Below are positions 11,537-21,110 of a stretch of 64,000 nucleotides of DNA, piece after piece. The notes beneath the pieces are model-generated. The model saw only the letters and a program-made list of their open reading frames with translations, searched no databases and was not told the origin of the DNA. Where the stretch lies: the NCBI GenBank assembly GCA_007115705.1, contig QXEO01000548.1:9002383-9066382 (forward strand), written 5' to 3'. Positions within the stretch are counted from its first letter, which is position 1, and each line of letters begins with the position of its first letter. The position numbers and the translations under genes were made by a program. The DNA is from Dactylis glomerata (lineage: Eukaryota; Streptophyta; Magnoliopsida; Poales; Poaceae).

Positions 11537-13482
11537 TGATGCGGGCAGGATAACCACCCAGTTGGAAACCCCAAGAGGAAGGTATGATGAGCACAGTAGC
11601 AAGTCTTTCCCTCAGTAAGAAACTAAGGTTTATCGATCCAGTAGGAAAAAGCCAAACTCCAGAATGTGATGCTTACTAGCTTCGTGACACTCTAGCAAGG
11701 GCGCCATTTACAATTCTTGTTGGTGCGTCTTTAACTAGTAGCAACATGGAACCTGCACACAACACAACCAAGTACTTTGCTCCCAACTTACGATGAGGTT
11801 GTCAATCTTACCGGTTTGCTGTAAACAAAGGTATGAGCATATCGAGTGGAAAACAGTAGTAGTATGCGAGAAAGTAAACAGTGTGAGTGACAAGGGTATA
11901 GATAATAGAGCCCGTTAGTTGAGTACCCCTGAGGCCCGTTAAGCTAGGCCCAATTGTAATGCTAGTCGAAATACGAGTTATTACCGTATGTCGATATTGT
12001 AATCTGTGTCGGATCCCACCCGATCCTTGAGACCTGGCCATCTATATATAGGGGCCAGGAGGGGACGGTGTGGGACAGATTGAAAGCAAGCCAGGTTTTA
12101 CACCCACGTTTACTTTTATAGCCACCTTGTTTGACTGATTTTACCTTCGAGTTCATCCGACGCCCTATCTCCCCGATCTTAAGTCCTTCATCTAGGACAT
12201 TTGTCGAGTTAACCCCTCATCAACGAGTAATAGTAAAATGGTGTAACAATGTAAAGGAAATTGGACCGGGGTCCACAGTTCATTAGTGGTGTCTCTCCAT
12301 AAAATAAATAACAACATGCTGGGTAAACAAATTACAGTTGGGCAATTGATAGAATAAAGATAACGTTACTCTGGGCATTACAATAAAATACATAGACCGC
12401 CATCCAACTGCATCTATGACTAATAATCCACCCACGGGGATATCGTCCGAACACCTCACGAGTATTAAGTTGCGAACAACAGATAACTACATTAAGCAAA
12501 GTGTGTAATGTAAACAAAATGAATGTCCTTGGACACAAGAATGTTGTTTTCTCCCTAGTGGCAACAGCATATCTACAATCTTAGAGGTTTTTGTCACTCC
12601 CCCAGATTAAATAGAGGCATGAACCCAACTATCGAGCATAAATACCCCCTCTTGGAGTCACTAGTATCTATTTGGCCAAGATAGCTACTAACAACGGAGA
12701 GCATGCAAGATCATAAACAACATAGAGATAACATAAGATAATATTCAGCACATCAACTTAACATAACACAAATATTCATCGGATCCCAACAAACACAACA
12801 TGTAGAATTACACAAAGATGATCTCAATCATGTAAGGCAGCTCACGAGATCTAAACATGAAGCACATGGTGGAGAAGACAACCATCTAGCTACTGCTATG
12901 GACCCATAGTCCAAGGTAGACTACTCACTCATCATGCCGGAGGCAAGCATGGCGATGAAGAAGACCTCCGGTGGTGATTCCCCTCTCTGGCAGGATGCCA
13001 GGATGAGCTTCTGGACCCTCCCGATCTCGGGTCGATGACGGTGGCGGATCATGATGTGTTTTTGGAAACTTGATCGGGTGTTTAGGTTTTTCCCGTCGGA
13101 GGGTCTTTATAGGCGAAGGGGCAGCGTCAGAGGTGGGCCAGGGTACCCTCACCACCAGGGGGCGTGGGCCAGGGGTAGGCCACGCCGCCCTATGGTGTGG
13201 CCGCCCTATGGCCCCCCTCCGTCTCCTCTTTGGTCTTCTGGAAGCTTCGTTAAATAATAGGAGGTTCGGCTTTTGTTTCATCCAATTTCAAGAATATTTC
13301 CTGTGTAACTTTTCTGAAACACAAAAAGAGCAGAAAACGGGGAACTGGCACTGTGGCATCTTGTTAATAGGTTAGTCCTGGAAAATGCATAAAAACGCCA
13401 TGAAGTGTAACAAAACACTAAGCAAATGGTGTAAGAACAAGCATGGAGCATCAAAAATTATAGATACATTTGAGACGTATCA
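11537..13482 (-). repeat. 5' LTR of complete Sabrina-like element
   Basis: The LTR ends match those of 6190-7823. It is interrupted by the solo LTR 11888-12222. The promoter-side TATA (minus strand) lies near 13106-13112. The right flank, AGGCA at 13483-13487, is the TSD copy with one G-to-A change. Confidence 0.85.
11888..12222 (+). mobile_element. Solo LTR of the 16-25 kb Tat-like family
   Basis: A 335-bp LTR (TGACAAGGG...CTCATCA) closely related to the 334-bp LTRs at 16242 and 25093, with no interior attached. It lies inside the Gypsy 5' LTR. The host sequence without it is readable near 6535-6550. The TSD is imperfect, GTGAG on the left (11883-11887) and ACGAG on the right (12223-12227), consistent with a GCGAG target in which each copy has since changed by one transition. 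Confidence 0.85.
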
Positions 13483-13935
13483 AGGCATATAAACCAAGAG
13501 CGGGATTTGCTCATGCACATGACGGATATGATACTTTGGGCCCACTCAGTGATAATACATCAAAGTTGCGCAACATGTGACTAGGTCACGGAGATGGATT
13601 ATCATGGACGAGTAAATAGCATAAGCCGGTGATAAGATGGAACGAGGTATTTGGAATACCGACGATCATATCTTACGCTATGTTAGTATCGGCAAAGAAA
13701 AGGGAAAGGATCATCGATTATTACGGTTCAACGACTAAAAGAACTTCATAGAATTTACATGGGTCTTCATGGATTTCCATATCTGATTGAAGATCATTTA
13801 TCGGAGAGAGTTCCCGGTAATGTCTGTCGTGTTCTCGAACCATCGGGTAACACACTCAAGGATCACGATTCTAGAGACGATTTGGTATTATCCGGAAACA
13901 CCGTGTGATGTTATATGAGAGAGGAAAAGTTCCAA

Positions 13936-14046
13936 TTAAGTCCGAAATAGTTTCGGCGGAGTCCGAAATAGTTTCGATGAAATCCGGAATAGTTTCGGTG
14001 CAGTCCAGAATGGTTCCGATGGAGTCCAGAAGTGTTTCGGAGTAGC
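13936..14046 (+). repeat. About 22-bp tandem repeat in Copia LTR
   Basis: Five imperfect units of the form AGTCCGAAATAGTTTCGRYG occur upstream of the TATA box. The same array is present in the 3' LTR at 31312-31423. Its place in U3 suggests a promoter or enhancer element; that is inference. Confidence 0.7.
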
Positions 14047-14278
14047 GGGGAATTAATTATGAGTGAATTAATATTTATTATATAATTAATAAATCATTTA
14101 TTCATCTAATGGGCCAATTTACCGAAAGAAGCCCATTAGGGAAGAAAGAAAAAAAGGGGGCGCCTAAGCCCTGGCCCAGGTCGGCCAGGGTTAGGGTTTC
14201 TGGGGGTCGGCGTGGCCCTACCCTTGGCCGCCGCCTCCTGGCTGCCTTGGTGGAGGGGTAAGGTGCACCCCTCCCCAC

Positions 14279-14286
14279 TATATAAA
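14279..14286 (+). promoter_or_regulatory. TATA box of the Copia (plus) LTR
   Basis: TATATAAA is preceded by CCCCAC and followed by a GGGG run, a typical plant LTR core promoter. Transcription would start about 30 bases downstream, near 14312. Confidence 0.7.
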
Positions 14287-14786
14287 GGGGGGCCTTGGAG
14301 GAGGAGATGAACAACACCATCCTCGAGCCCTCCTCCACAACCGCCTCCTACCACCTCCCTGGTGCGCTGGCCACACCCTGGCCACCGCCCTCTCCATCTC
14401 TCACTCCCGTGTGGCCTCCCGAAGGGCTGCGTAGGAGAAGGGAATCACCACCGTTGCACGCTGTCGTGTTGCAGAGTTTCCGGATCCCTGTCTAAAGTCG
14501 TCTACTTCCACATCTTGGCTATAAACAGGGTTTCGGGAGTCATCATGGTCGCCGTACGTGTGTGAGTATGAGGAGGTGCCGCTCGTGTGACACTGGAGTC
14601 ATTGCTCCAAGATCTTCACGACCTTGAGGTCGGCTACGTCATCTTCATCGTCAACACTTGTGCAGGAGCGTAATCCCCGCGTTTCGATCTCTCTTACCAT
14701 TACAGCATTACTAGTAGATAGGTCATTGGTCATATTTAGGGTTGCGTAGCACATAATTTTTTTGTTATTTGCACCAAACCCCAACA

Positions 14787-15869
14787 GTGTTATCAGAGCC
14801 GGATCTATGCGTAGTATGCTTGTACGGTTAGAATGCATCGTGTTGATACGGGCGTTGATCGTCTTATTGTTACCCTCCAACGTGTATTTGTTGATATCTA
14901 TGGCATAGTTGGATTGAAGCGGCCTGTGACCGACATTACGCGTTTTACGCGAGACTAGTTCCATGACTGACGTACGGCTTAGCACTGTGCAAAAGTGGCT
15001 AGTTGGGTGCCAGTTTCTCCAACTATAGTGGATATGACATCTACAACAGAGGGCCCTTAATGGGGAAATCAAAGCAACAATATGATTATCAGCGTTATGG
15101 TTTCATGTTCATAGGTAAGAAAGGATTCTTGCGCGAAAGCCCTAGAAGCCACGTAAAACTTGCAAACTTAGTGGAAACGTCTAACTTTGTATTGCAGTGG
15201 GGCGTACGATGTTATATAGTTAAACAGTAAGTTATGTTGGACATCCAGAGGCTTCACGACCGGCTCTGTGGACTTGGTGCTGCACCGGTGGACGGATGGA
15301 AATCATGCCGGAGGCTCGATAGAGATCAAGCACATCAATGAAGAAACCATATTATATCACGCATTATTTACATTTGATGTTATTGTGTGATTTCTTGTTT
15401 GTGGTAGTATTAGATACACGACGGTAGCATAGAATAAGAAAAATCCCTAATCAAATTCCAATTAATTGTGTTCACTCTTACGTGTGCAATCGCCACCAAA
15501 GCGCTTAGTTATGAAGCCGGTCGTGACGATCGGGGGCAAACATATCGATGTTTGCATAAGGCGTGGGTACAAGTCATGTATGTGTCACGCAATACACTAA
15601 GGTTAAATTGGTGAGCCTATTATGTACATACATAGCCTCGGAACACAGGAGACCGAAAGGTCGAGCATGGGTCACAAAGTTGTACGATTGACATAAGCAC
15701 TGTCTACCTTCGACATTGCATCTCCAGCCGTGATGATCGGGGGTGGTGTAGTGGAGAAGGACCATGTAATCACTAGAACAGTTGTAGGGATATTGTTCTA
15801 AGTAGGAGTTCTACACAGTTAAAATTGTTTAATAAAAAATTGAACTCATATTATGGACTTTAGTAATTA
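14787..15869 (+). mobile_element. Copia (plus) PBS and leader
   Basis: The PBS is at 14788-14800 (TGTTATCAGAGCC), an initiator-Met tRNA site with one change from TGGTATCAGAGCC as seen in the minus Copia at 46634-46646. The rest is an untranslated leader with no credible ORF. It is cut at 15869 by the Helitron and resumes at 26874. Confidence 0.8.
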
Positions 15870-15881
15870 CTAGGAAATTGG

Positions 15882-15899
15882 CCCGTGCGTTGCGACGGG
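15882..15899 (-). other. Helitron 3' terminal hairpin
   Basis: CCCGTSGCAACGCACGGG-type palindrome 12 bases before the CTAG terminus, the expected replication-termination hairpin of grass Helitrons. Confidence 0.85.
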
Positions 15900-16241
15900 A
15901 TGGAAAATCTATGCCACGGAGGCCACATAAAATATGTTCTCGTTGTTATAGTAGTTGATTAAAATAGCATTAGTGAGAATGGACTATCTCACATGTATCC
16001 TAATAGTATCTCCTTAAAATCTCCTTAAATAGGTCACGATGATGGTAAGCACAAAAATAATTTCCCTTTTTTACATTACTGAAAATTCTCTAATGTGAAA
16101 TTCATAGTCCAACACAATCACACAATATTCATATTCAAATTGTTCTATTTAACATGATTCTGCTCAATAGATTAGAAGGGGCTGCCACTGATACTTAATT
16201 GGTTCGTGTGATCATAGTTCGTGAGTAGGTAACAACCTTAC

Positions 16242-16575
16242 TGACAAGGGTATAGTTAATAGAGCCCGTTAGTTGAGCACCCCTAAGGCCCGTATAGCTA
16301 GGCCCAATTGTAATGATAGTCGAATACGAGTTCCTACCGTATGTCGATATTGTAATCCGTATCGTACCCTACCCGATCCTCGAGACCTGGCCACCTATAT
16401 AAAGGGGCCAGGAGGGGACGGTGTAGGCCAGATTGAAAGCAAGCCAGGTTAAACACCCAAGTTTACTTTCGACGCATACCTATTTCGACTAACTTTACCT
16501 TCGAGTTCATCCGACGCCCTATCTCCCCGATCCTAAGTCCTTCATCTAGGGCATTTGTCGAGTTAACCCTCGTCA
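16242..16575 (+). repeat. 5' LTR of the RT-less Tat-like element
   Basis: 334 bp, TGACAAGGG...CTCGTCA, with a TATA box TATATAAA at 16395-16402 followed by GGGGCCAGGAGGGG. Nearly identical to 25093-25426. Confidence 0.95.
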
Positions 16576-16576
16576 A

Positions 16577-16595
16577 TTGGCGCCGACCGTGGGGA
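16577..16595 (+). promoter_or_regulatory. PBS of the RT-less Tat-like element
   Basis: TTGGCGCCGACCGTGGGGA one base after the 5' LTR, a primer site type common in Tat-lineage grass Gypsy elements. It sets the plus orientation. Confidence 0.85.
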
Positions 16596-16611
16596 TTTGG
16601 GCGTTGGAATC

Positions 16612-18738
16612 ATGAATTCGACGACTTTTTCGCTTTTAGCCAACAGCAGTTCAGAACTCGACGGAAATCAAGAGATGGAGTTAACCATTGGAAGTTTGAG
16701 CATCATTATCGGGCCATCGGGTTCATCTCGCCTCTTGGATTCGACGAAACCAGATCCGTCGGCAAACAAGCCCGAAACAGAGGAAACATTGGAATCATCA
16801 GAAGACTCTTCCAGCGAGGTAAACTCGCCGGTCAGCTTCGAAAAAGCACCAATCGCAGAAGGCGACAAAATTCGGGAAAATTTCGACTCAGAAGAAAAAG
16901 CGTGCCAGGCGCACAACAAAGCAAAGGAAAACCTCGACGCAAGAGTACAACTCGACGATCTCATAATCTGCCTCGACGATATCTCAGACAAATCAACAGA
17001 CACATGGAAGACAGGGTTAGAGCTTTCTGAAGATGACGACTCGACCTTCTCAAGCTTCAATAGTAACATCGGCAAACAATGTCAGGTGCTCGCCATTGTG
17101 GGAGACAACTCAGAAGAATTCGATGAAAATAACAACCCAGTGCTAAACCCAGCAAATATCGATAGAGGAGCAAATCACCTAGCAGAAGGGCAAACAGCAG
17201 AATCCCTCACAGCCAGGGAAAAAATTCGACTATCAGTCGACAAATGGAGGATAATAAGAGAAGCCGTAGAACACGGCATGCCAATACCATCAAATTCCAG
17301 CAAAGACATGCTTTTGGGGTATCATTATGCCCTAAGGCAGCAGGCAAAGCAATTAGCAAAGGAGAAAATAGAGATACAAAGAAGAAAAGATTCAGCCATT
17401 ACAGCTAGCGAAGCTGCTCAAAAAGCACGAAGCGACACATCATATAGTAACGCAAGGAAAAATCGTCGACACGGTTCAAGGTACGACAACCTCGAGTACT
17501 CCGACAGGCAAAGTATTTCCAAAAACCTCGACTCGTCCTTCCTATCGGTCGACGAGCAGGGGAACATCCTACCGAAAACCCCTGAAGCAGCACTAGTAGC
17601 AGCGCAAGCATATCTACTTACAACTCGACCAAGTCCAGGAGATCCTAGAGAGCATATGCATAGAGCAGCATTGAACGGACTCAACATGGTGGGCCATAAG
17701 CTATCAGCAAAAGGAGAAGAAGCATATCACCACAAGGAAGTGCACAAAGCAAGGTCACCTCACCGTCACAACAGTCCTCGGCGCAGAAGCAGCAAGCAAC
17801 GATCTCGATCGCCATCACCAAAGCAGCACGGTGGAACCCGAAGATCGCGATCCCCAGATGAAAGACGCGACTATGAAGACGACGAAAAAGAGATGGGGGC
17901 ATCGTGCTTTACCCGCAGGGTTCGCACCACTCCAGTTCCCAAGGGATTCAAGTTACCTTATGATCAGCAAAAATACGACGGATCACAGGAACCACAATCA
18001 TGGCTATCAGATTATCTACAAGCAGTGCAAATATTAGGAGGAACCAGAGAAACAGCAATGCAAAGTTTGCAACTACACCTCACCGGAGCAGCAAGGTCAT
18101 GGTTGAGCAAACTAGTGAAAGAAACTATTGGAAGCTGGGAAGACCTCACAAAGCAATTTACAAGCAACTTCAGGTCGACATACAAGCGGCCAGCATCAAT
18201 AGAAGAAGTCAAAGCGTGCGTGCAACAACGCGACGAAACACTGCGGGCATACATCCAAAGATGGAGCCTTATCAAAAATTCGGCAGTCGAAGTTTCAGAC
18301 GAAAGAGCAATAGATGCATTCATCATTGGATTAAGGCGAAGAGACCTAGTCGAAGAGATGGGTAGAATCAAGCCAAAAACAGTGTCAGACCTCATGGACG
18401 TAGCAAACAGATTCGCAGATGGAGAAGACGCATGCAACAACAAGCGAACGCGATCCCCAGAGGACGATAGAAGAAATAGGTACGGAAGTCAAAGGAGACG
18501 GTCCCGAAATTACGACAACTATGGCTCCCATAGCCAAGTCGCCGCAGGATACAAAGACAACAGCTATCAAGGAAGTGATCGTAGAAGCTCGGGATATCGA
18601 AGCTACGGAAAAGAGGACTACAAAAAGTTTCTCGCAAGAGAACCCAAAGAGTACAACCCGTCGGCAGAAGATATGCTCAACGGACCTTGTCATATACACT
18701 CAGCGTTCGTCGATGGGAAGTGAGTATCAAGACACGCA
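16612..18738 (+). CDS. gag: Gag polyprotein of Tat-like Gypsy
   Basis: A frame of about 700 codons. I start it at the ATG at 16612, 17 bases past the PBS; the open frame extends slightly upstream only through a TTG. The N-terminal third is acidic and low in complexity. An arginine/serine-rich basic stretch follows at roughly residues 370-425 (RRRSSKQRSRSPSPK). The retrotransposon gag core (PF03732 type) begins at about residue 445, with PQSWLSDYLQAVQILGG and LTGAARSWLSKL typical of it. The C-terminus has Cys/His residues (CHIHSAFVDGK) of the zinc-binding tail. An in-frame TGA at 18721-18723 splits gag from the protease frame. The frame continues unbroken on the other side, so this is either a decay mutation or a readthrough site. 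Gag forms the particle that packages element RNA. Confidence 0.85.
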
Positions 18739-19716
18739 ATGAAAGATTGTACAACATTCTTAAAACTACAAGAGGCAGCGCTAAACAAGCAAACCGAAGC
18801 AAGGCGACAAGGATTTGAAGGAAGCAACAATCCTCCGGCAAAACAGCAAGGAAACAACGGAGCTCCTCAAGGACAAGACCAGCAAAACCAGGGACACGAC
18901 AACGACGAAGGGTACGTTCCATCAAAAGGACACATCACAGCAATGATACAACATGTGCCCAAGTCGAACAAAGAAGAAAAGAGTATAACTCGACAAGTCA
19001 ATCTAGCAGTCATCTCACCTCCAGCCACAACGGAGTATCTGCACTGGTCAGAACAACCAATCGAGTTCAACAGGGAAGACAACCCTATAACAATACCTCG
19101 GCCGGGAAACGCGCCTTTGGTACTCAAAGCTCAAATTGGTGCATATGATGTTGACAGAATATTCATGGACGCAGGGAGTGGAATTAACTTGATATACACA
19201 AAAACACTCCGAGCAATGCATATATCACTAGAGTTCCTGAAACCAACAGATTGTTCCTTCCACGGGATCGTGCCAGGAAGTGCCAATTACCCACTGGGTC
19301 GAATAGCACTCAATGTTTGCTTCGGCAACCGACAAAACTACAGAAGGGAGAAGCTAGACTTTGAAGTCATGGACTGGCCATCTCAATATCACGCGATCCT
19401 CGAACGACCCGCGTTTTCGCGATTCATGGCAGTGCCTCATTATACATATTTGGTACTTAAAATGCCAGGACCAAGAGGAATAATTACAGTAAAAGGAAGT
19501 TTTGAAGTCTCAGATCTCTGCGACAGGGAGTTCCACAAGATGGCGCAAAACTTCGGCATGATAGCCAACTACGCAGAGAAGACGAAAAGCATGACTACAG
19601 AGGGCGTCAAGCTACTCGAAGGACACGTTGCGGAGCCCGAGATGAAGAAACCACGAGTAGGAGCATCAGGAGAAGACAAAAATACAGGAGAAGAAGAGAA
19701 AGCCATGACGGCATAA
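18739..19716 (+). CDS. Aspartic protease region, end of the plus-strand ORF
   Basis: In the same frame as gag, downstream of the TGA. After a Gln/Asn-rich linker, the protease core contains IFMDAGSGINLIY (about residue 140 of this part), a D-A-G-S variant of the retropepsin active site, and HAILERPAF, the usual conserved motif after the flap. The ORF ends at 19716 with an acidic tail, and nothing resembling RT follows. In the autonomous Tat relative at 58.3-59.3 kb the same protease is followed by RT, so pol has been lost here. It would process Gag, and the element would need RT and integrase from elsewhere. Confidence 0.8.
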   Translation: MKDCTTFLKLQEAALNKQTEARRQGFEGSNNPPAKQQGNNGAPQGQDQQNQGHDNDEGYVPSKGHITAMIQHVPKSNKEEKSITRQVNLAVISPPATTEYLHWSEQPIEFNREDNPITIPRPGNAPLVLKAQIGAYDVDRIFMDAGSGINLIYTKTLRAMHISLEFLKPTDCSFHGIVPGSANYPLGRIALNVCFGNRQNYRREKLDFEVMDWPSQYHAILERPAFSRFMAVPHYTYLVLKMPGPRGIITVKGSFEVSDLCDREFHKMAQNFGMIANYAEKTKSMTTEGVKLLEGHVAEPEMKKPRVGASGEDKNTGEEEKAMTA

Positions 19717-20013
19717 GCATCAAAGAATAATAAAATAGAGTAGAAGAATAAGGCTGTAAAAGCCACGAGTTATACCAGGGGCAATGCCCTCTAGATCCAG
19801 AACACAGGTCACATGTCGGATCTATTGGGTCACCCCATATATCTTACATTACAAGTATAATAAAGACAAAACGTTCCTTATATCCGAGTTTACGAGTCTT
19901 TCAAAGGGAAAATACGGTAAACGCACGACTCATATAGTAACGCTTTGAGGACAAGTTTTTCGACATAAAAGTCACAAAACAAGACACTCTCATGTTCCAC
20001 ATATACAAAAATA
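19717..20013. other. Short non-coding stretch between convergent genes
   Basis: About 300 bases between the stop of the sense gag-protease ORF and the stop of antisense gene 2. It probably holds both 3' ends and marks where RT/RNase H/integrase are missing. No further motif seen. Confidence 0.5.
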
Positions 20014-20963
20014 TTACAATAACGGGTTATCAGAATCATCTACGCCTAAAGGATCTAAATAGTGGTACTCGCGAAAAAACGCAGCATCCGCCTCCAGCAG
20101 CCTAGCTACGAGTCTTCGAGCAGGTTGCAGCGTGTTCTCCATATGTACCCGAAGGCTAGCTCCACCCGGAGCCAAACTCAGGGACATAGAGCTATAATTC
20201 AGCCTCGGATGCCATTTGCGTATCCACCCGAGAACAAAATTGGCACCTGCCACTAAGTTCAGCTCTATCAACCTATAAATACGGTGGCTGGATTTGAACG
20301 TATCAAGAAGAAGTGGGAAAGTTGCAGGCAAAGGATTGCGAGGAAGCATAACAGAATGCATCGTTGTGAGAGCTCTTCGACAACCATCAACTGATTCGCC
20401 AACATGCTGGGCGCGATCTTGAATTAACACGATAGCATTTCGACGTCGAGGATCAGACCACAGAGTCTCAACACTCACGGACATTCTTTCAAGAGCCGTA
20501 CTTCGTTCAGTAACTCGACGATCTTCAGCTGCGAAATCCAAGCAGGTGCCTACGATGGCAAGACGTATCGCAAAAAGCGTTGAGATAAGCGAATCAAGAG
20601 AAAAAGAAGAAGTCGAAAAAGAGTCTTACATCGTAGCATCTCGCAAGCAGATTCGATAATGCCAAGGATAAAAGATTCGCACTCTTCATGATGAGCAACC
20701 CGGGCTGTCAGATTAGACACCTGGTCATCAAGAGCAGAAATCTGCTTCATAAAACCGCAAGCTTTGCTAGCCTTGTCAACAGCCATCTTTGCTTGGCGTT
20801 TGGCCAAAGTTAAGCGAGTCTCTAGATCTGAAATTCTCGAAGAATACTCCGCGCATTGAGAGCAGCGGGAAGCAGACGACGAAACTCGGGGACCAGGCAC
20901 ATCAGATGGAGAAGCACGAGCATAACTCAAGGGATCATCGATGAACTGGAAGTCAAGAGTCAA
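20014..20963 (-). CDS. Antisense gene 2 of the RT-less Tat-like element (2 exons)
   Basis: Read on the minus strand, exon A is 20963-20630 and exon B is 20549-20014. An 80-base intron joins them, with donor GTAAGA and acceptor CATCGTAG. The joined frame is 870 nt (289 residues plus stop) without an internal stop. Exon A has heptad-like Leu/Ala spacing (SRISDLETRLTLAKRQ, ISALDDQVSNLTARV), suggesting a coiled coil. Exon B has a basic and hydrophobic domain I do not recognise. The first codon is uncertain. A splice acceptor (CTTCCAG) lies just inside the chosen start, so it could instead be downstream exons of antisense gene 1, which ends 150 bases upstream. No counterpart is seen in the Tat element at 32-63 kb. 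Confidence 0.55.
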
Positions 20964-21110
20964 GACAAAAGAAACACTTCAGAAGCTAACATAGCATATC
21001 ATACCGAATAGACATATTTACATAATGTGCAAACCCTTTGGCTAAAGTTCTCGGGTTACATACAAGTTTCTACATTCAAAAAGAAGAAATTACAGCAGAA
21101 AGGCTAAAAT

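Larger units (their letters stand above)
6190..13482 (-). mobile_element. Complete Sabrina/WHAM-like Gypsy, non-autonomous
   Basis: This is a full LTR retrotransposon in minus orientation. The 3' LTR is 6190-7823, the interior 7824-11536 and the 5' LTR 11537-13482 (about 1606 bp without the nested solo LTR). The PBS (11508-11525) is an 18-base tRNA-Asp type, 11 bases from the LTR. The PPT is at 7824-7837. The TSD is AGGCG on the left and AGGCA on the right; the empty site in the other Copia LTR reads GAGGCGTATAAACC, which supports the call. The interior encodes one 204-residue ORF and no protease, RT or integrase, so it must depend on proteins from other elements. Assignment to the Athila lineage follows from the primer type; the Sabrina/WHAM name is a recollection of Triticeae families. 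Confidence 0.85.
13488..14786 (+). mobile_element. Copia (plus) 5' LTR, second piece
   Basis: This resumes the LTR after the Gypsy insertion and ends CCCCAACA at 14786, directly before the PBS. It includes a TATA box (14279-14286, TATATAAA), a short tandem repeat (13936-14046) and a GC-rich leader. It matches 30871-31529 plus 63536-63658 in the 3' LTR. Confidence 0.85.
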
